This document shows positions 44,989-53,982 of a stretch of 64,000 bases of DNA, in pieces. Location of the stretch: assembly GCF_023502345.1 (NCBI RefSeq), contig NZ_JAMFLX010000007.1:62001-126000 (forward strand), in the 5' to 3' direction. Each line of letters opens with the position of its first letter. Positions within the stretch are counted from its first letter, which is position 1. This stretch comes from Parendozoicomonas callyspongiae (GTDB lineage: Bacteria; Pseudomonadota; Gammaproteobacteria; Pseudomonadales; Endozoicomonadaceae). Both the position numbers and the translations under genes were made by a program. Under the pieces are notes generated by a model. That model saw nothing but the letters and a program-made list of their open reading frames with translations, had not been told where the DNA came from and did no database searches.

Positions 44989-46038
44989 TCAGGAACTGAC
45001 AGGTATTTCTAAAAGGCGGGGAATATCGTAACCAAACAGTCTTTGTAATTGTTTTACCTCTTCAACCAAATCACGAACTTTGACCCGATCTTCAGTATGT
45101 TCAACAGATGATGACAAAGGTTTCTGGAAGCGTTTCAATCCCGCCTCAATACATGCAAAAGACTCCATAACACTACTAACAAGCTTTTTACCTTCATCTC
45201 CATAACCTTCCAGGCGGTCATCCAACCCATAACCATCACCCGCAAGAAACAGATTCTTTGCCGAAGTCAGCGATGAAACCAGATTCAACAGAGACATTTT
45301 GCTTCGCCAGGACTCCGCCATGTAACGATTTCCTTTTTTCTCCCCTTCACCTAAAGGTAGAGAAAGCTTTCTGTAAACCTGTTCCAGCTCAACATAGAGG
45401 CTGTTTATCAATAATGAACTGACGGGTTTAACGTCGATATAACCCTCTGGCTGGGTTCTGGCGAAAGTTATCAGTTCAACCGGATAACGCTTCTCTCCAT
45501 CCTGCCAGTCTCTGCTTAACCGCACACTGTTTCTCTTCATATCTGCCACAACAACCTGCAGGTACTTACACTGAATGCTGTTGGGAATTAAACCGGGATA
45601 TTCAAACAATAAATACTCTGCAGCTCCCATACCTCTCGCGGCAACATTGGTATTTCCTATTCCAGTCAAATCCAGCTCGCTGTCTTCCTGCAAAGCTTCA
45701 TCAACTTTTGTTTTTACCAGGTTTCTGCGGTCAGGCCAGAATTGAAATTTCCAGGACATGCTGCCAACAGTGATGGGGCCAAAATTAATCACACTTGCAG
45801 CCTGCCACTGCAACATGATTATTTTCCATTGCTCTTGTAAATCTTTTTTCGAAGCTTTTGCCGAAGAGCGGCAATAACTCTCCGTTTTCCCCAGCATAAC
45901 TCCCAGGCTTTCGCTCAGATTGCCATACAGAGCTTGTGCCAAAGCTGTCGTGCTCTGGGCCAGTTTTTCTTCAGGGTTTTGAACATTCTGGCAAGCCACC
46001 AGAATAGTGATAGAACAAATGAAAACGAGGAAACGCAT
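44989..46038 (-). CDS. imelysin (peptidase M75-like) lipoprotein
   Basis: A 349-residue lipoprotein (FICSITILVAC with Cys at the lipobox). The body matches imelysin-type proteins: WQAASVINFGPI, FQFWPDRRNLV and ARGMGAAEYLLFEYPG. Imelysins are periplasmic or outer-membrane helical proteins linked to iron uptake and usually carry a GxHxxE motif. Here the equivalent reads GMGAAEYLLF, with Glu but no His, as in many non-catalytic relatives. It converges on the preceding exported protein gene with nine bases between them. Confidence 0.85.
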   Translation of the reverse strand: MRFLVFICSITILVACQNVQNPEEKLAQSTTALAQALYGNLSESLGVMLGKTESYCRSSAKASKKDLQEQWKIIMLQWQAASVINFGPITVGSMSWKFQFWPDRRNLVKTKVDEALQEDSELDLTGIGNTNVAARGMGAAEYLLFEYPGLIPNSIQCKYLQVVVADMKRNSVRLSRDWQDGEKRYPVELITFARTQPEGYIDVKPVSSLLINSLYVELEQVYRKLSLPLGEGEKKGNRYMAESWRSKMSLLNLVSSLTSAKNLFLAGDGYGLDDRLEGYGDEGKKLVSSVMESFACIEAGLKRFQKPLSSSVEHTEDRVKVRDLVEEVKQLQRLFGYDIPRLLEIPVSS

Positions 46039-46699
46039 AGCTCAACTTGGTTTTATTCTTTTCCTCTATGAAAACACTGAAGCGTCTAAAATGAAAGGCA
46101 GCTATTTCTGAACGCACTCTCTGGTTGATTTCTTTTCTCTTGCCTTACGTCATGATTATCTACGACAATTTCACAAAGGTTTTTCGGGGGGCTCTCGAAT
46201 TAATTAAAACGGTGATACAGCTTCATTCGCAAGATCCTCTCAGAACTTTATCCCAAAACCGCTCCCAGCGTCCTTTGGTTTGGGTTAGCGCCCTGATTCC
46301 TAAAACGATGGCTGCACTCTCATATTTCCATCAAGTGTCAGAACAGCATAAACACTGTTTGACCAGCGTTTTACAAGCAGCTTCTGCAACACCTGAACCT
46401 ATTGGCCAGCCATTTTTCACAGCTATGGAATAACGCACCAAGGGCAGCCTTGCGTATATGCCAGTGAGGTGCATAGAAAAAAGAAATTTCCTGTTTTCGG
46501 TTTTTTAAAACAGTGGGTTAAGTACTCTGACATTTGTTTTCGGGCCACCTTGCCCGCAGTCAAATGGATACAGAGAGTTCAATATTCGATTACGAATATT
46601 CATGTACTTAGCCGCGATGTGGGTCTGAAAAGGCGATTTGATGGCCATACCTCAATGAATGACAATTTTCAGATGTTAAATCCTGCATCTTGAGTTCAC
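46039..46699. other. 660-base region without a convincing gene
   Basis: Two small plus-strand frames (about 46152-46433 and 46469-46693) have no ribosome site and no recognisable product. The composition looks like decayed coding DNA. The right half carries a small fold-back structure at 46520-46609. The upstream part must contain the promoter of the imelysin gene. Confidence 0.5.
46520..46609. repeat. possible degenerate fold-back element
   Basis: The ends AAGTACTCTGACATTTG and GTACTTA resemble the terminal repeat of the fold-back family (AAGTACTCGGTCATGTG). Inside is the hairpin AATATTCG-ATTA-CGAATATT. The left and right arms pair only partly, so this is at best a shortened or decayed copy. 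Confidence 0.35.
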
Positions 46700-48919
46700 T
46701 TATGTATAGTAGGCCTGAAGTGACTCCCAGTTTACTTCTCCTGTGTCGCTTTTACTCTTGGCAGCACTGAAAACTTTCAGCAGAGCTTCCCGGTCAGACC
46801 TGGTGTTATATGCAATCTCTTGAAGTTTATATTCTCCCAGCTGCAATGTTTTTCCAATTTCCCGCCAGGCGTCAGCCCTGTGCAGCAGCAAAGGGGTGAC
46901 CTTTTTCTGAAAATCCTCTTGTTCCTTTCTGAACAGTGGATCATGAATGTCAGGGCTATAGGCGTTGCGAATGTCAGATGGAAAATAGTCAAGCAGGTGC
47001 TGGCAACCCAGCTGATGACAGGCAGAAATAAGCTGCCAGACTTTTTTTTCGGGGTTGTTGTCCAGAATTTTTTGCAAGGCTACTATAGTGCAGACGCTGT
47101 CTTTCGCGTGATCGTAATCAACATCCTCAATCTCGTTATAGGGAAGCCCCATTATATAAGCCAGAGCCTGCCAGTCGTCTGTAGGCGGAATGGCTTTCAT
47201 AAGTTCTGTATTTAAGAATGAGTCAATTGAAAAATTGTCCGGCAGCGAGAACATCGGTTGCCATCTGACAGAGGGCAGCAGCTTCGAGTCGGACTCGGTA
47301 TTTGGGAAAGTGCTCTGAAATCTGGTGATGGCATCATTATGCTGGATTTTCTGAAGGGCAAAAAGAAGATTCCCGGGGGTAAGGCGTCCTGAACATATCA
47401 GTCTATTGATAATCTCCCGGCGTTTATCATCAACAGGCATTACACGTTTTAGTGGCTGATCTGCCTGAAGATGATCAGTCAATTTAGTAAATTCGTCAGA
47501 ATTGAGTTCTTTTAAAATAATGACAGCGTCACACAACGGTACCTGCTGAACCGGAGAAACACCTGCCTGAAAACAGCGCAATTGCTCTATTCCATAAGCA
47601 AAGTTGACTGCTGGGTGAGCCATAATGTTCGCAAGCTTTCCAACAGTGACCGGGCGGGCCATGTATATAAGTTCAAGCTTTTGGCGACGGTAGTCTCTTG
47701 AAAATGTGTCGCTTACCATCTTGACATCGACCGGACGCAAACCAAGCGCCTGAGCCAGATGTATGCTACTGACACTGGCAGCTCTAATCAATTCTGAGGC
47801 AGTCAGGGTATCCACCGTATCGTTATCACTGAGACCAGCCACATAAGGGTTGGAGTCTTGATACTCCGGTTTACCGATTTCTGCTTTAATGTTCAGTTCT
47901 TCTGACAGGTTCCTGGTGGCTTTACAGGGGCTTACTCTCGCCAGCGCAGAAACAACATTCTGATCGGTTAACAAACCTTTTTTCGAAGCCTCCTGAAGAA
48001 TGCGTATCAGGGACTCACGCGATGATACTGAGCGATCACAGTCCATTGCTTCTACTTCCGGTAAGCCAAGCGCCAGTGCAAAATGCGCAAGAGATGGACA
48101 GTTGTCTTTGATACGTTCAAACATAAAAGCCACCTGAGCTTCAGGCTTAGTGTACCTGGCCGCAGCAATCCTCTGCTGATAGTTACTGGCCCATTGGCTC
48201 AGTTGATTTTTCAGTTGTTCGTGTGTCTGGAATGTAATGGCCTCTGTTTCGCGAAGCTGCTCGATAATCTGAGTGGCTGCAAAAGTGTCACAGGGTTGAT
48301 ATAGATTCTGATACAGTTTGAACAACTCATCCCGAAGCCGATTAAACAATTGAGCTGGATCCTGAAGAGACTTGTCTTCTGTATTATCACACTGGAGGTA
48401 AGTATTGCTACCCAGTACAGGGTTCTGGTTTACCTCCATAAAAGACAGAACTTCATCCAACTTTTGCCGATCAATGCCATGGCGCTGAACCACCTGATCA
48501 GGGATTCTTTCCAGTGATTTTCTGAGTGACTGGATAGTTTCCTGGGAAACCGGGCGGGATTGCTGGATGTCTGTCGTAAGGTCAATCAGTTTTTTCTTGA
48601 CGGTTCGAATGGTTCTTTGTTTTTTGATCCGATTCGGCAGTTCCTGAATAGCGTCAAGAAAACTATGAAGCAGTTGAACCAGGGAGGATGGTTTAGCAAC
48701 ATTGTTTTGCGGGTGACTCAAGGCAATGGTCCGCTCACTAAGGCATTTTCCCAAAAACTCTTCTCGGGCACTGAAAAAAAGCTGGTTAATCAGCCCTTCC
48801 TCTCTGGAAATGGAATTGTTCCCGTTGCTACCCTCCGACTGCTGAACGGCACAGTTGCGTGGCTGGCCAGCTGGCTGTGAATGCTGGGAGCCTCTTCCTC
48901 GAATCTGCATAAGTAGCAT
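46700..48919 (-). CDS. protein with repeated death-fold-like domains
   Basis: About 739 residues from the ATG at 48919 (AGGGA upstream). Several segments of 65-75 residues have the helix pattern of the death-fold superfamily. These lie at about 265-332 (SLAHFALALGLPEVEAMD), 374-440 (SIHLAQALGLRPVDVKMV), 570-648 (DDWQALAYIMGLPYNEIEDV) and 674-738 (ADAWREIGKTLQLGEYKLQE). Each has W/L-x2-LA-x3-GL-x5-I like death domains. Residues about 465-537 (ILKELNSDEFTKLTDHLQ, then INRLICSGRLTPGNLLFAL) look more like a death-effector domain. The N-terminal 250 residues are helical and partly coiled. No signal peptide. Death folds mediate animal apoptosis and inflammation complexes. A role in the host is inference. 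Confidence 0.6.
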   Translation of the reverse strand: MLLMQIRGRGSQHSQPAGQPRNCAVQQSEGSNGNNSISREEGLINQLFFSAREEFLGKCLSERTIALSHPQNNVAKPSSLVQLLHSFLDAIQELPNRIKKQRTIRTVKKKLIDLTTDIQQSRPVSQETIQSLRKSLERIPDQVVQRHGIDRQKLDEVLSFMEVNQNPVLGSNTYLQCDNTEDKSLQDPAQLFNRLRDELFKLYQNLYQPCDTFAATQIIEQLRETEAITFQTHEQLKNQLSQWASNYQQRIAAARYTKPEAQVAFMFERIKDNCPSLAHFALALGLPEVEAMDCDRSVSSRESLIRILQEASKKGLLTDQNVVSALARVSPCKATRNLSEELNIKAEIGKPEYQDSNPYVAGLSDNDTVDTLTASELIRAASVSSIHLAQALGLRPVDVKMVSDTFSRDYRRQKLELIYMARPVTVGKLANIMAHPAVNFAYGIEQLRCFQAGVSPVQQVPLCDAVIILKELNSDEFTKLTDHLQADQPLKRVMPVDDKRREIINRLICSGRLTPGNLLFALQKIQHNDAITRFQSTFPNTESDSKLLPSVRWQPMFSLPDNFSIDSFLNTELMKAIPPTDDWQALAYIMGLPYNEIEDVDYDHAKDSVCTIVALQKILDNNPEKKVWQLISACHQLGCQHLLDYFPSDIRNAYSPDIHDPLFRKEQEDFQKKVTPLLLHRADAWREIGKTLQLGEYKLQEIAYNTRSDREALLKVFSAAKSKSDTGEVNWESLQAYYT

Positions 48920-48999
48920 CAATTCCCTGATTCTTTTCTTCGAGTATAGAGGCTAATGTGAGCAAACACTTTGCGGACTGAAAGCCTGTAACGAGCCTC

Positions 49000-49171
49000 G
49001 GCCTGCAAAAAGGAATTTCTTGTAAGTATTCGGTGAACCCATGTCATATCCCCAGTTTTCAAGGGCTGTAGCAACATAGTTACTTCGTTCCAAAAAAAGA
49101 ACTCCTCTGGTACCAAGGGATTGCGAGCTCAGCAAATGGGTTCACCGAATGTTTACGGGGTTCTGCAGGCC
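49000..49171. repeat. MITE-like fold-back element, copy C
   Basis: GTAAGTATTCGGTGAACCCAT (49022-49042) is repeated inverted at 49136-49156 with two mismatches. Outside it GGCCTGCA at 49000 pairs with TGCAGGCC near 49171. The centre CTGTAGCAACATAGTTACTT recalls the central palindrome of copies A and B. The ends share AAGTA-x-TCGGT with copy A. It fills nearly the whole gap between the death-fold gene and the GH13 gene. Confidence 0.65.
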
Positions 49172-49213
49172 TTACGACAAGTGATTAAAGATTGTCAGCG
49201 CAGACAGCATATC

Positions 49214-51013
49214 CTAGTCTTCTTTTACATCTCCCTGTGGAACGAGGTCATGAACCAGCCAGAGAACCTGATAAGGCTCTAGAGACAGTTCACCCAAAAC
49301 ACCCTCGTATGTTTTACCTGTCAGAATATCCACCCAATCCTCCCTGCCAGTCATATCTGACAAAGACTCAACAGAAACAGACTGCAAACCAGAAGTCATA
49401 TTGTGAACGCCGATAGCAACTCTTTCTCCGGTAGTATTCTTGCGGGCAAGAATAAAGACGCCCTGGTGCAGGTCGTAAACCACCTGAGGGCAGTCAGGAT
49501 GAAAACAGGGCTCCTCTCTTCTTGCCTGCAGCAACTTCTTCATCTGAGTGAAAACAACAGCATGAATGGTTGATGGATTTTCCAACAGAGATTCGAGTTC
49601 ATCCAATTCCCACTTTTTGCGATTTATTGAGCGTGTTCTTCCCGTTTTTTCTACCAGATCAAGGTCATTTGCTGTTCCCAGCATACTGTGGATATAGACT
49701 GCTGGGATCCCCTTCATTATCAGCATGATCGCCTGTGAGCAGAGGAAACGCCCGATCTGCCAGGTATCCTCACCCCGTCGTGTTCCTTTCATAGCATCAA
49801 ACAAGGAGATATTGATCTCGTAAGGCTTTTGGCTGCCATCCGGCAGAACCCGCATACTTACAAAACCACCAAAGCGGTGCATGGACTCAACCAGATCATC
49901 AACTTCACGTTGCGGAATGATCCCCTCCAGAGCCCTTAAACCAATACCGTCATGGGAGGCCGTAAAGTTAAGTACCGTACATCCTTCAGGATATTCACCA
50001 AGATTCTGGGCCCACTGGGTCAGATGACGGGATGTTCCCCTGTTCAGGCCATGCAAGAGCAACGGAGGCAATGCAAACTGATAAACCATCTGTGCTTCAT
50101 CACCATTACCAAAATAAGACAGGTTTTCTTCATGGGGAACATTGGTTTCGGTGAGCAGAATGGAGTCAGGCCTTAACATTTCCATCAACAGACGCATCAC
50201 TTTTACCACCGTATGTGTCTGTGGCAGGTGAATACAACTGGTACCCGGTTCTTTCCATAGAAATGCAATGGCATCCAGACGAACCAGTGAAGCTCCCTGC
50301 TCCATGTAGTAAAGCATGATGCCAATCATCTCCAGCAGAACGTCCGGATTTCGAAAGTTCAAATCCATCTGATCCTTACTGAAAGTGGCCCAGACATGAC
50401 GTATGCCGCGTCTGGTCCAGATTGGTGCAAGCAGGGAGGAGTTCCTTGGCCGAACGACCTGTGACAGGTCATCTTCATCAGTCGGCTCAAGAAAGTAATC
50501 ATTGCCCGGGGGATAGCCACTGACAAAGTCTGCAAACCAGACACTGTGGCGAGAGATATGGTTGATCACCAGATCAGCCATAAAGCGGTACTCCCGGCTT
50601 AACCGGCGAATATCTTCCCAGTTGCCCAGTTCCGGATCGACAATCCGGTAATCAATAACAGAAAAGCCATCATCCGAGCTGTACGGAAAAAAAGGCAGGA
50701 TATGCAGGCTGCTGAAGCAGTCCGGCATATAAGTTTTCATAAAGCCTGCGAGAGTCTCCAGCGGTGGCTCATCAATCCCCCGGATCGTATCGCCATAGGT
50801 GATCAACATAATATCCCGCTCGTCCCAGGTCTGGTCATGGCCGTGGGGCACCGTTCCTAGATGATTGCGGACCAGTTCCAATACCTTTTCCAGAACTTCT
50901 CCCGCATGGGCCGGATAAAGGTGTTGAAGGTGTGGTGTTAAAGCCTTTGCCAGAGCTCCTTCATCAAGAGTTCTGCAAAAGGATTGGTTATACACATGTG
51001 TGAGATCACCCAT
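49214..51013 (-). CDS. GH13 subfamily 18 sugar phosphorylase (sucrose/glucosylglycerate type)
   Basis: About 599 residues of the alpha-amylase superfamily. The catalytic nucleophile is the Asp in SLVRLDAIAFLWKEPGT, the acid/base Glu is in SILLTETNVPHEENLSYF, and the third acid is in NFTASHDGIGLRALEG. LPFFPYSSDDGFSVIDY and FSKDQMDLNFRNPDVL are typical of sucrose-phosphorylase-like enzymes, which include glucosylglycerate phosphorylase (YcjM). They split a glucoside with phosphate to give alpha-glucose 1-phosphate. The neighbouring divergent galU uses that very product. Exact acceptor unknown. Start at ATG 51013 or GTG 51019. Confidence 0.88.
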   Translation of the reverse strand: MGDLTHVYNQSFCRTLDEGALAKALTPHLQHLYPAHAGEVLEKVLELVRNHLGTVPHGHDQTWDERDIMLITYGDTIRGIDEPPLETLAGFMKTYMPDCFSSLHILPFFPYSSDDGFSVIDYRIVDPELGNWEDIRRLSREYRFMADLVINHISRHSVWFADFVSGYPPGNDYFLEPTDEDDLSQVVRPRNSSLLAPIWTRRGIRHVWATFSKDQMDLNFRNPDVLLEMIGIMLYYMEQGASLVRLDAIAFLWKEPGTSCIHLPQTHTVVKVMRLLMEMLRPDSILLTETNVPHEENLSYFGNGDEAQMVYQFALPPLLLHGLNRGTSRHLTQWAQNLGEYPEGCTVLNFTASHDGIGLRALEGIIPQREVDDLVESMHRFGGFVSMRVLPDGSQKPYEINISLFDAMKGTRRGEDTWQIGRFLCSQAIMLIMKGIPAVYIHSMLGTANDLDLVEKTGRTRSINRKKWELDELESLLENPSTIHAVVFTQMKKLLQARREEPCFHPDCPQVVYDLHQGVFILARKNTTGERVAIGVHNMTSGLQSVSVESLSDMTGREDWVDILTGKTYEGVLGELSLEPYQVLWLVHDLVPQGDVKED

Positions 51014-51145
51014 CGTCACTAACTCACAAACCTGTAGGTTCTGTAGAAATTAAACCCTAATCCAAGATGAAGCACTTTTCTTCATACATATGGCATTTAT
51101 TCTGCTTATAATGATCGGCAAATCTGACAAGGAAGCGAGCCCACC

Positions 51146-51973
51146 ATGATCACCAAGTGTCTTTACCCTGTTGCAGGTTACGGTACTAGATTCCTTCCGG
51201 CTACAAAATCCATGCCGAAAGAAATGATGCCAGTTGTGGATAAACCACTGATCCAGTATGCCGTGGAAGAAGCCATGAATGCTGGTGTGACTGATATGGG
51301 CTTTGTCACTGGTCGAACCAAACGGGCTATCGAAGATCACTTTGATATCAACTATGAGCTGGAAAAGGAAATCGCTGGCAGTGGCAAGGAACAGCGGCTT
51401 TCCAGTATCCGAGAGGTTATGGCTGCCTGTACTTTCAGTTACACACGCCAGAAGCAGATGCAGGGTCTTGGACACGCTATCCTCACAGGCAAGTCTCTGG
51501 TTGGAGATAACCCATTTGGCGTTATCCTTGCAGATGACCTGTGCATCAACCCTGAAGGTCAGGGCGTTCTCGCCCAGATGGCTACGCTGTTCAACCAGTT
51601 CCGCTGCTCCATTGTAGCTGTTCAGGAAGTACCGGAAGACGAAATTCATAAATACGGTGTGATTGCTGGTGAAGCTATCAGCGACGATATCATTCGTGTA
51701 ACAGACATGGTGGAGAAACCAGCCAAAGAAGATGCTCCCAGCAATCTGGCTGTAATCGGGCGTTATATTCTGACGCCGGATATCTTCGATATCATTGAAA
51801 GCACTCCTCCTGGTAAGAATGGCGAAGTTCAAATCACAGATGCCATTTTGACTCAGGCCAAACAAGGCTGTGTTCTTGCTTATCGCTTCAAGGGTAATCG
51901 TTTTGACTGTGGCAGCGTGCCCGGTTTTATTGAAGCAACCAACTATGTTTACGAGAACTATTTCTGCTGCTGA
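51146..51973 (+). CDS. galU: UTP-glucose-1-phosphate uridylyltransferase
   Basis: A 275-residue enzyme making UDP-glucose from UTP and glucose 1-phosphate. It has the nucleotidyltransferase signature PVAGYGTRFLPATKSMPKEM, VVDKPLIQYAVEEA, GLGHAILTGKSLVGD, ILADDLCI and KGNRFDCGSVPGF. The length is that of bacterial GalU. AAGGAAG lies upstream of the ATG and a TATAAT at 51107-51112 is a likely -10 box. It diverges from the sugar phosphorylase gene, pairing glucose 1-phosphate production with its use, which is inference from adjacency. Confidence 0.96.
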   Translation: MITKCLYPVAGYGTRFLPATKSMPKEMMPVVDKPLIQYAVEEAMNAGVTDMGFVTGRTKRAIEDHFDINYELEKEIAGSGKEQRLSSIREVMAACTFSYTRQKQMQGLGHAILTGKSLVGDNPFGVILADDLCINPEGQGVLAQMATLFNQFRCSIVAVQEVPEDEIHKYGVIAGEAISDDIIRVTDMVEKPAKEDAPSNLAVIGRYILTPDIFDIIESTPPGKNGEVQITDAILTQAKQGCVLAYRFKGNRFDCGSVPGFIEATNYVYENYFCC

Positions 51974-52161
51974 TCTGTCCCAGGCAGTCTGAACTACAGG
52001 CTGCCTCCCCTTCCTCTTTTGTCTTTTATTATTCCCTCATTTCCTCTAACCCTGTTTTTGATGACCCGAAAACAGTCCCCAAAGGATATTGTCCGTTAGC
52101 CTGCTGCAGGATGTAATATCTTCAGAGTCAAAAATTCTAATAACCCAAAAGAAAAAGAGCC

Positions 52162-52683
52162 TTGAATACACAAAAGACAGTTGCCGCTTTTCAGCGCATT
52201 TACGTCAAAATAATGATGGCCGTTGTTGGCAGGGCTTTGGTTGCAACTTCACGCAGTGACGATGAGGTTCGAAAGGAGCTATCCATTCTGCCCAGCGGAT
52301 ACACGATGCAGATGCTTGTCCCATCAGGCCCTGGATTTATGGTGAAGGTTGAGGAACAGGGTCATCTGACACTTGTATCAGATAGAACCCAGAAACCTGA
52401 TCTGAGTATCACCTTTAAACATCTCAGTTTTGCATTTCTGGTCTTTTCGTTTCAGGAAAGTACCGCCCGCTCCTTTGCCAATGACCGCATGGTTCTTGAT
52501 GGAGAGGTTTCCCATGCCATTCGTCTTGTTCGCTGTCTGAACAAGATGGAGGCCATTATTCTCCCCCGTTTTGTCGCCAGACTGGCTGTTAAGCGTTATC
52601 CCCGAATCAGTCTTGGTGAAAAAGTTTCCAAGGCGGCCCGTGTATATGGGCTGGTTGCCAAACATCTTGTTCTCGGACGCTAA
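52162..52683 (+). CDS. SCP2-like lipid-binding domain protein
   Basis: A 173-residue protein with a TTG start (AAAGAG upstream); an ATG at 52213 is an alternative. The middle (about 45-125) resembles an SCP-2 sterol/lipid-carrier domain (FMVKVEEQGHLTLVSDR, PDLSITFKHLSFAFLVFS). No signal peptide. It ends two bases before the alcohol dehydrogenase start, so the two form an operon. It may present a hydrophobic alcohol or aldehyde to the dehydrogenase, which is speculation. Confidence 0.65.
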   Translation: MNTQKTVAAFQRIYVKIMMAVVGRALVATSRSDDEVRKELSILPSGYTMQMLVPSGPGFMVKVEEQGHLTLVSDRTQKPDLSITFKHLSFAFLVFSFQESTARSFANDRMVLDGEVSHAIRLVRCLNKMEAIILPRFVARLAVKRYPRISLGEKVSKAARVYGLVAKHLVLGR

Positions 52684-52685
52684 CC

Positions 52686-53873
52686 ATGGCCAAACCTTAT
52701 TACGAATTCTTCAGCCCCGTAAAAGTTATTGCCGGACACAAGGCTCTTGAGCATATCCCCTTTGAGCTCAAGACACTTGGTTGTTCGCGCCCCATGATTG
52801 TGACAGACAAAGGCGTTCGTGGAGCCGGACTTATTGACCATGTTGCCGGTGCTTTTGACAGTACAAGTATTGATGTTGCGATTATCTTTGATGATGTACC
52901 TCCCGACAGCAGCCTTGAAACTGTTCGAAAGGCAGCAGAGGTTTATCGTGGAAATAACTGTGATGCCATTATTGCTGTTGGTGGTGGCTCAGTTATTGAT
53001 ACATCCAAAGGCACCAATATTCTCGTCTCTGAGGGTGGTGATGATCTGAAGGCTTACTCGGGTGCACATATTCTTAAACGCCGCCTTAAGCCTTTCTATG
53101 TTATTCCGACGACATCGGGCACTGGCTCTGAAACAACTCTGGTTGCTGTTGTTTCTGATCTTGAGAAGAACGTTAAGCTTCCATTTATGTCCCAGTTCCT
53201 GATGCCAGATGCGGCTATTCTTGATTCACGCATGACCTTGACGCTGCCCTCTCATATCACAGCGATGACGGCAATGGATGCGCTGACTCATGCTGTAGAA
53301 GCCTACACCTGCCTGGCAGCCAACCCTCTGAGTGATGCTTATGCTTACTCAGCGGTTAAGAAGATTTCAGAAAACCTGATGACGGTGATGGAAGACCCCA
53401 AGGACGCAGATGCACGCCTTGAGCTGGCCCAGGCCTCCACCATGGCTGGCATTGCCTTCTCAAACTCTATGGTTGGCCTGGTGCACTCCCTTGGCCATGC
53501 TCTCGGAGCTGTCTGCCATCTGCCCCACGGTCTGTGCATGAGCCTGTTCCTGCCTTATGTCCTTGAGTACAACAGGGATATTAACGGAGATAAAGTTGGA
53601 GAACTTTTGCTGCCACTGGCAGGGTCTGAGCTCTACGCTACAACGCCTAAGGAGCAGAGGGCAGCCAAGGCCATCGCCTTTATTCGAGAGCTTAGGGATA
53701 AGCTATATAACAGCTGTCAGCTACCACGAACGCTGAAAGAGACTGGCAAAGTCAGCGTTGGTCAAATTGAGCAGGTTGCCCAGCTTGCCATTGATGATGG
53801 CTCCATTATCTACAATCCCAATGAGTCTGATTTCGACGAACTTGTCGATATTCTCAAGCGCGCCTGGGAATAA
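52686..53873 (+). CDS. iron-containing alcohol dehydrogenase
   Basis: A 395-residue group III (Fe-ADH) dehydrogenase. The NAD-binding part has AIIAVGGGSVIDTSKGTNI and IPTTSGTGSETT. The metal-binding part has Asp/His ligands in MDALTHAVEAYTC and GLVHSLGHALGAVCHLPHGL. The length is usual for the family. The substrate is an unknown alcohol. It is cotranscribed with the SCP2-like gene upstream. Confidence 0.93.
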   Translation: MAKPYYEFFSPVKVIAGHKALEHIPFELKTLGCSRPMIVTDKGVRGAGLIDHVAGAFDSTSIDVAIIFDDVPPDSSLETVRKAAEVYRGNNCDAIIAVGGGSVIDTSKGTNILVSEGGDDLKAYSGAHILKRRLKPFYVIPTTSGTGSETTLVAVVSDLEKNVKLPFMSQFLMPDAAILDSRMTLTLPSHITAMTAMDALTHAVEAYTCLAANPLSDAYAYSAVKKISENLMTVMEDPKDADARLELAQASTMAGIAFSNSMVGLVHSLGHALGAVCHLPHGLCMSLFLPYVLEYNRDINGDKVGELLLPLAGSELYATTPKEQRAAKAIAFIRELRDKLYNSCQLPRTLKETGKVSVGQIEQVAQLAIDDGSIIYNPNESDFDELVDILKRAWE

Positions 53874-53982
53874 ACCTCCATCTATCTCTGCGGAAGGACT
53901 ACCCCTTCCGCAGATAATCTCCTCAGACATTGGACTTTTCTGCTAGTTTTTCTGCTCACTGGACAAAATCCAAGAGCAAAGC

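Noticed and set aside
46152-46433. small plus-strand frame beginning MIIYDNFTKVFRG
   Set aside because: No ribosome site, and the region looks like decayed DNA between two genes. It could be a small protein, but I cannot support it.
46469-46693. 74-codon plus-strand frame
   Set aside because: It spans a fold-back structure and has no ribosome site or family resemblance.
51050-51865. 271-codon minus-strand open frame antisense to galU
   Set aside because: It lies almost wholly within the strongly conserved galU gene. It is a codon-bias shadow without a ribosome site or recognisable product.
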